Source of the DNA: Armatimonadota bacterium
GTDB lineage: Bacteria; Armatimonadota; Zipacnadia; Zipacnadales; UBA11051
Reading direction: 5' to 3'
NCBI GenBank assembly: GCA_003542955.1
Contig: DPJP01000330.1
Location: forward strand, 15,637-21,830
Length of the DNA: 6,194 nt
The notes under the pieces were generated by a model. The model was not told the origin of the DNA, ran no database searches, and saw only the letters and a list, made by a program, of their open reading frames with translations. Numbering within the stretch: position 1 is the stretch's first letter; each line of letters starts with the position of its first letter. Below, piece by piece: positions 5,891-6,194 of this stretch. A program made the position numbers and the translations under genes.

Positions 5891-6194
5891 CTACTCGCCT
5901 CCGCCGCGCGGAGGCCCGTCGCCCCCACGTTCTCTGCGGTTGCGCCTGGCCTGCTCGAGTTCCTCCTTGGTTATCGCACCGTCGCCGTTCGCATCGGCGC
6001 GCATCATGCGGTCGGCGAAGCGCTCCGGCAGCTCGTCCTTGGTCAGGCGCCCGTCCGAGTTCTTGTCAAACTCGGCGAACATCTGGGCAGGGTCACGGCG
6101 CGGGCGGCCTTGTCCATCACCCGAGGCGCCCCCGCCCGGGGGGGCATCGCCCCCGCGACGGGTCCCACCAGTCCAGCCCTCGGGCAGACTTCCT
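5891..6194 (-). CDS. EF-hand calcium-binding protein, C-terminal part (partial)
   Basis: The frame is open from the right edge to the TAG at 5891-5893, giving the last 100 residues; the start lies outside the window. After a Gly/Asp/Pro-rich linker come two canonical EF-hand loops, DKNSDGRLTKDE and DANGDGAITKEE. Each has acidic or Asn ligands at positions 1, 3 and 5, Gly at 6, a hydrophobic residue at 8 and Glu at 12. They are separated by the helix LPERFADRMMRA and followed by the basic helix LEQARRNRRER and the tail GGDGPPRGGGE. The pair should bind two calcium ions. Bacterial proteins of this kind are often exported, but no signal peptide is visible in this part. An internal ATG at 6082 would start within the first EF-hand helix and drop the linker, so the edge-spanning reading is preferred. 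Its job cannot be named; it converges on the lipoprotein gene. Confidence 0.75.
   Translation of the reverse strand, partial: GSLPEGWTGGTRRGGDAPPGGGASGDGQGRPRRDPAQMFAEFDKNSDGRLTKDELPERFADRMMRADANGDGAITKEELEQARRNRRERGGDGPPRGGGE

Noticed and set aside
1..6194. CRISPR array, tRNA, insertion sequence or attachment site
   Set aside because: I looked for regularly spaced repeats, tRNA-like arms, transposase motifs and terminal repeats on both strands by eye and saw none.

Overview
The window is GC-rich DNA from a Gram-negative-type bacterium. Two genes start with GTG, and the encoded products are mostly exported: a signal-peptide glycoside hydrolase, a barrel-like surface protein, a lipoprotein and an EF-hand protein. 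A GH123/DUF4091-type hydrolase, a PQQ-type propeller opening with a 'WPRFRGPDGSG' motif and a Gly-rich EF-hand protein together recall Planctomycetota and other PVC bacteria, Armatimonadota or Hydrogenedentota. This lineage guess is an inference; no rRNA or other marker gene is present.

Layout. Bases 3-89 are probably the last codons of a plus-strand gene cut by the left edge, followed by a strong hairpin at 120-150. A 152-codon plus-strand gene (223-681) encodes a freestanding YbaK/ProX-type aminoacyl-tRNA deacylase. It converges on a large minus-strand gene (942-3350) for a secreted GH123-like glycoside hydrolase with an N-terminal carbohydrate-binding-like domain. A 322-base divergent spacer (3351-3672) leads to a plus-strand gene for a small secreted beta-strand-rich protein (3673-4329), then, after 123 bases, to a PQQ-like beta-propeller lipoprotein (4453-5772). 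The right end is a minus-strand EF-hand protein (5891 to the edge) that converges on the lipoprotein gene across a spacer rich in inverted repeats.

How the genes relate. The hydrolase, the barrel-like protein and the lipoprotein would all work in or outside the cell envelope, and a role in handling extracellular glycans is conceivable. The gene orientations do not form one operon, and nothing in the sequence proves a shared pathway. The deacylase is a housekeeping translation-quality-control gene. I see no tRNA, rRNA, CRISPR array, transposase, integrase or attachment site. The items most worth a second look are non-coding: competing inverted repeats in the two convergent spacers, and a short leader-like ORF overlapping a possible promoter ahead of the lipoprotein gene. 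I found no clear novel multi-gene system.
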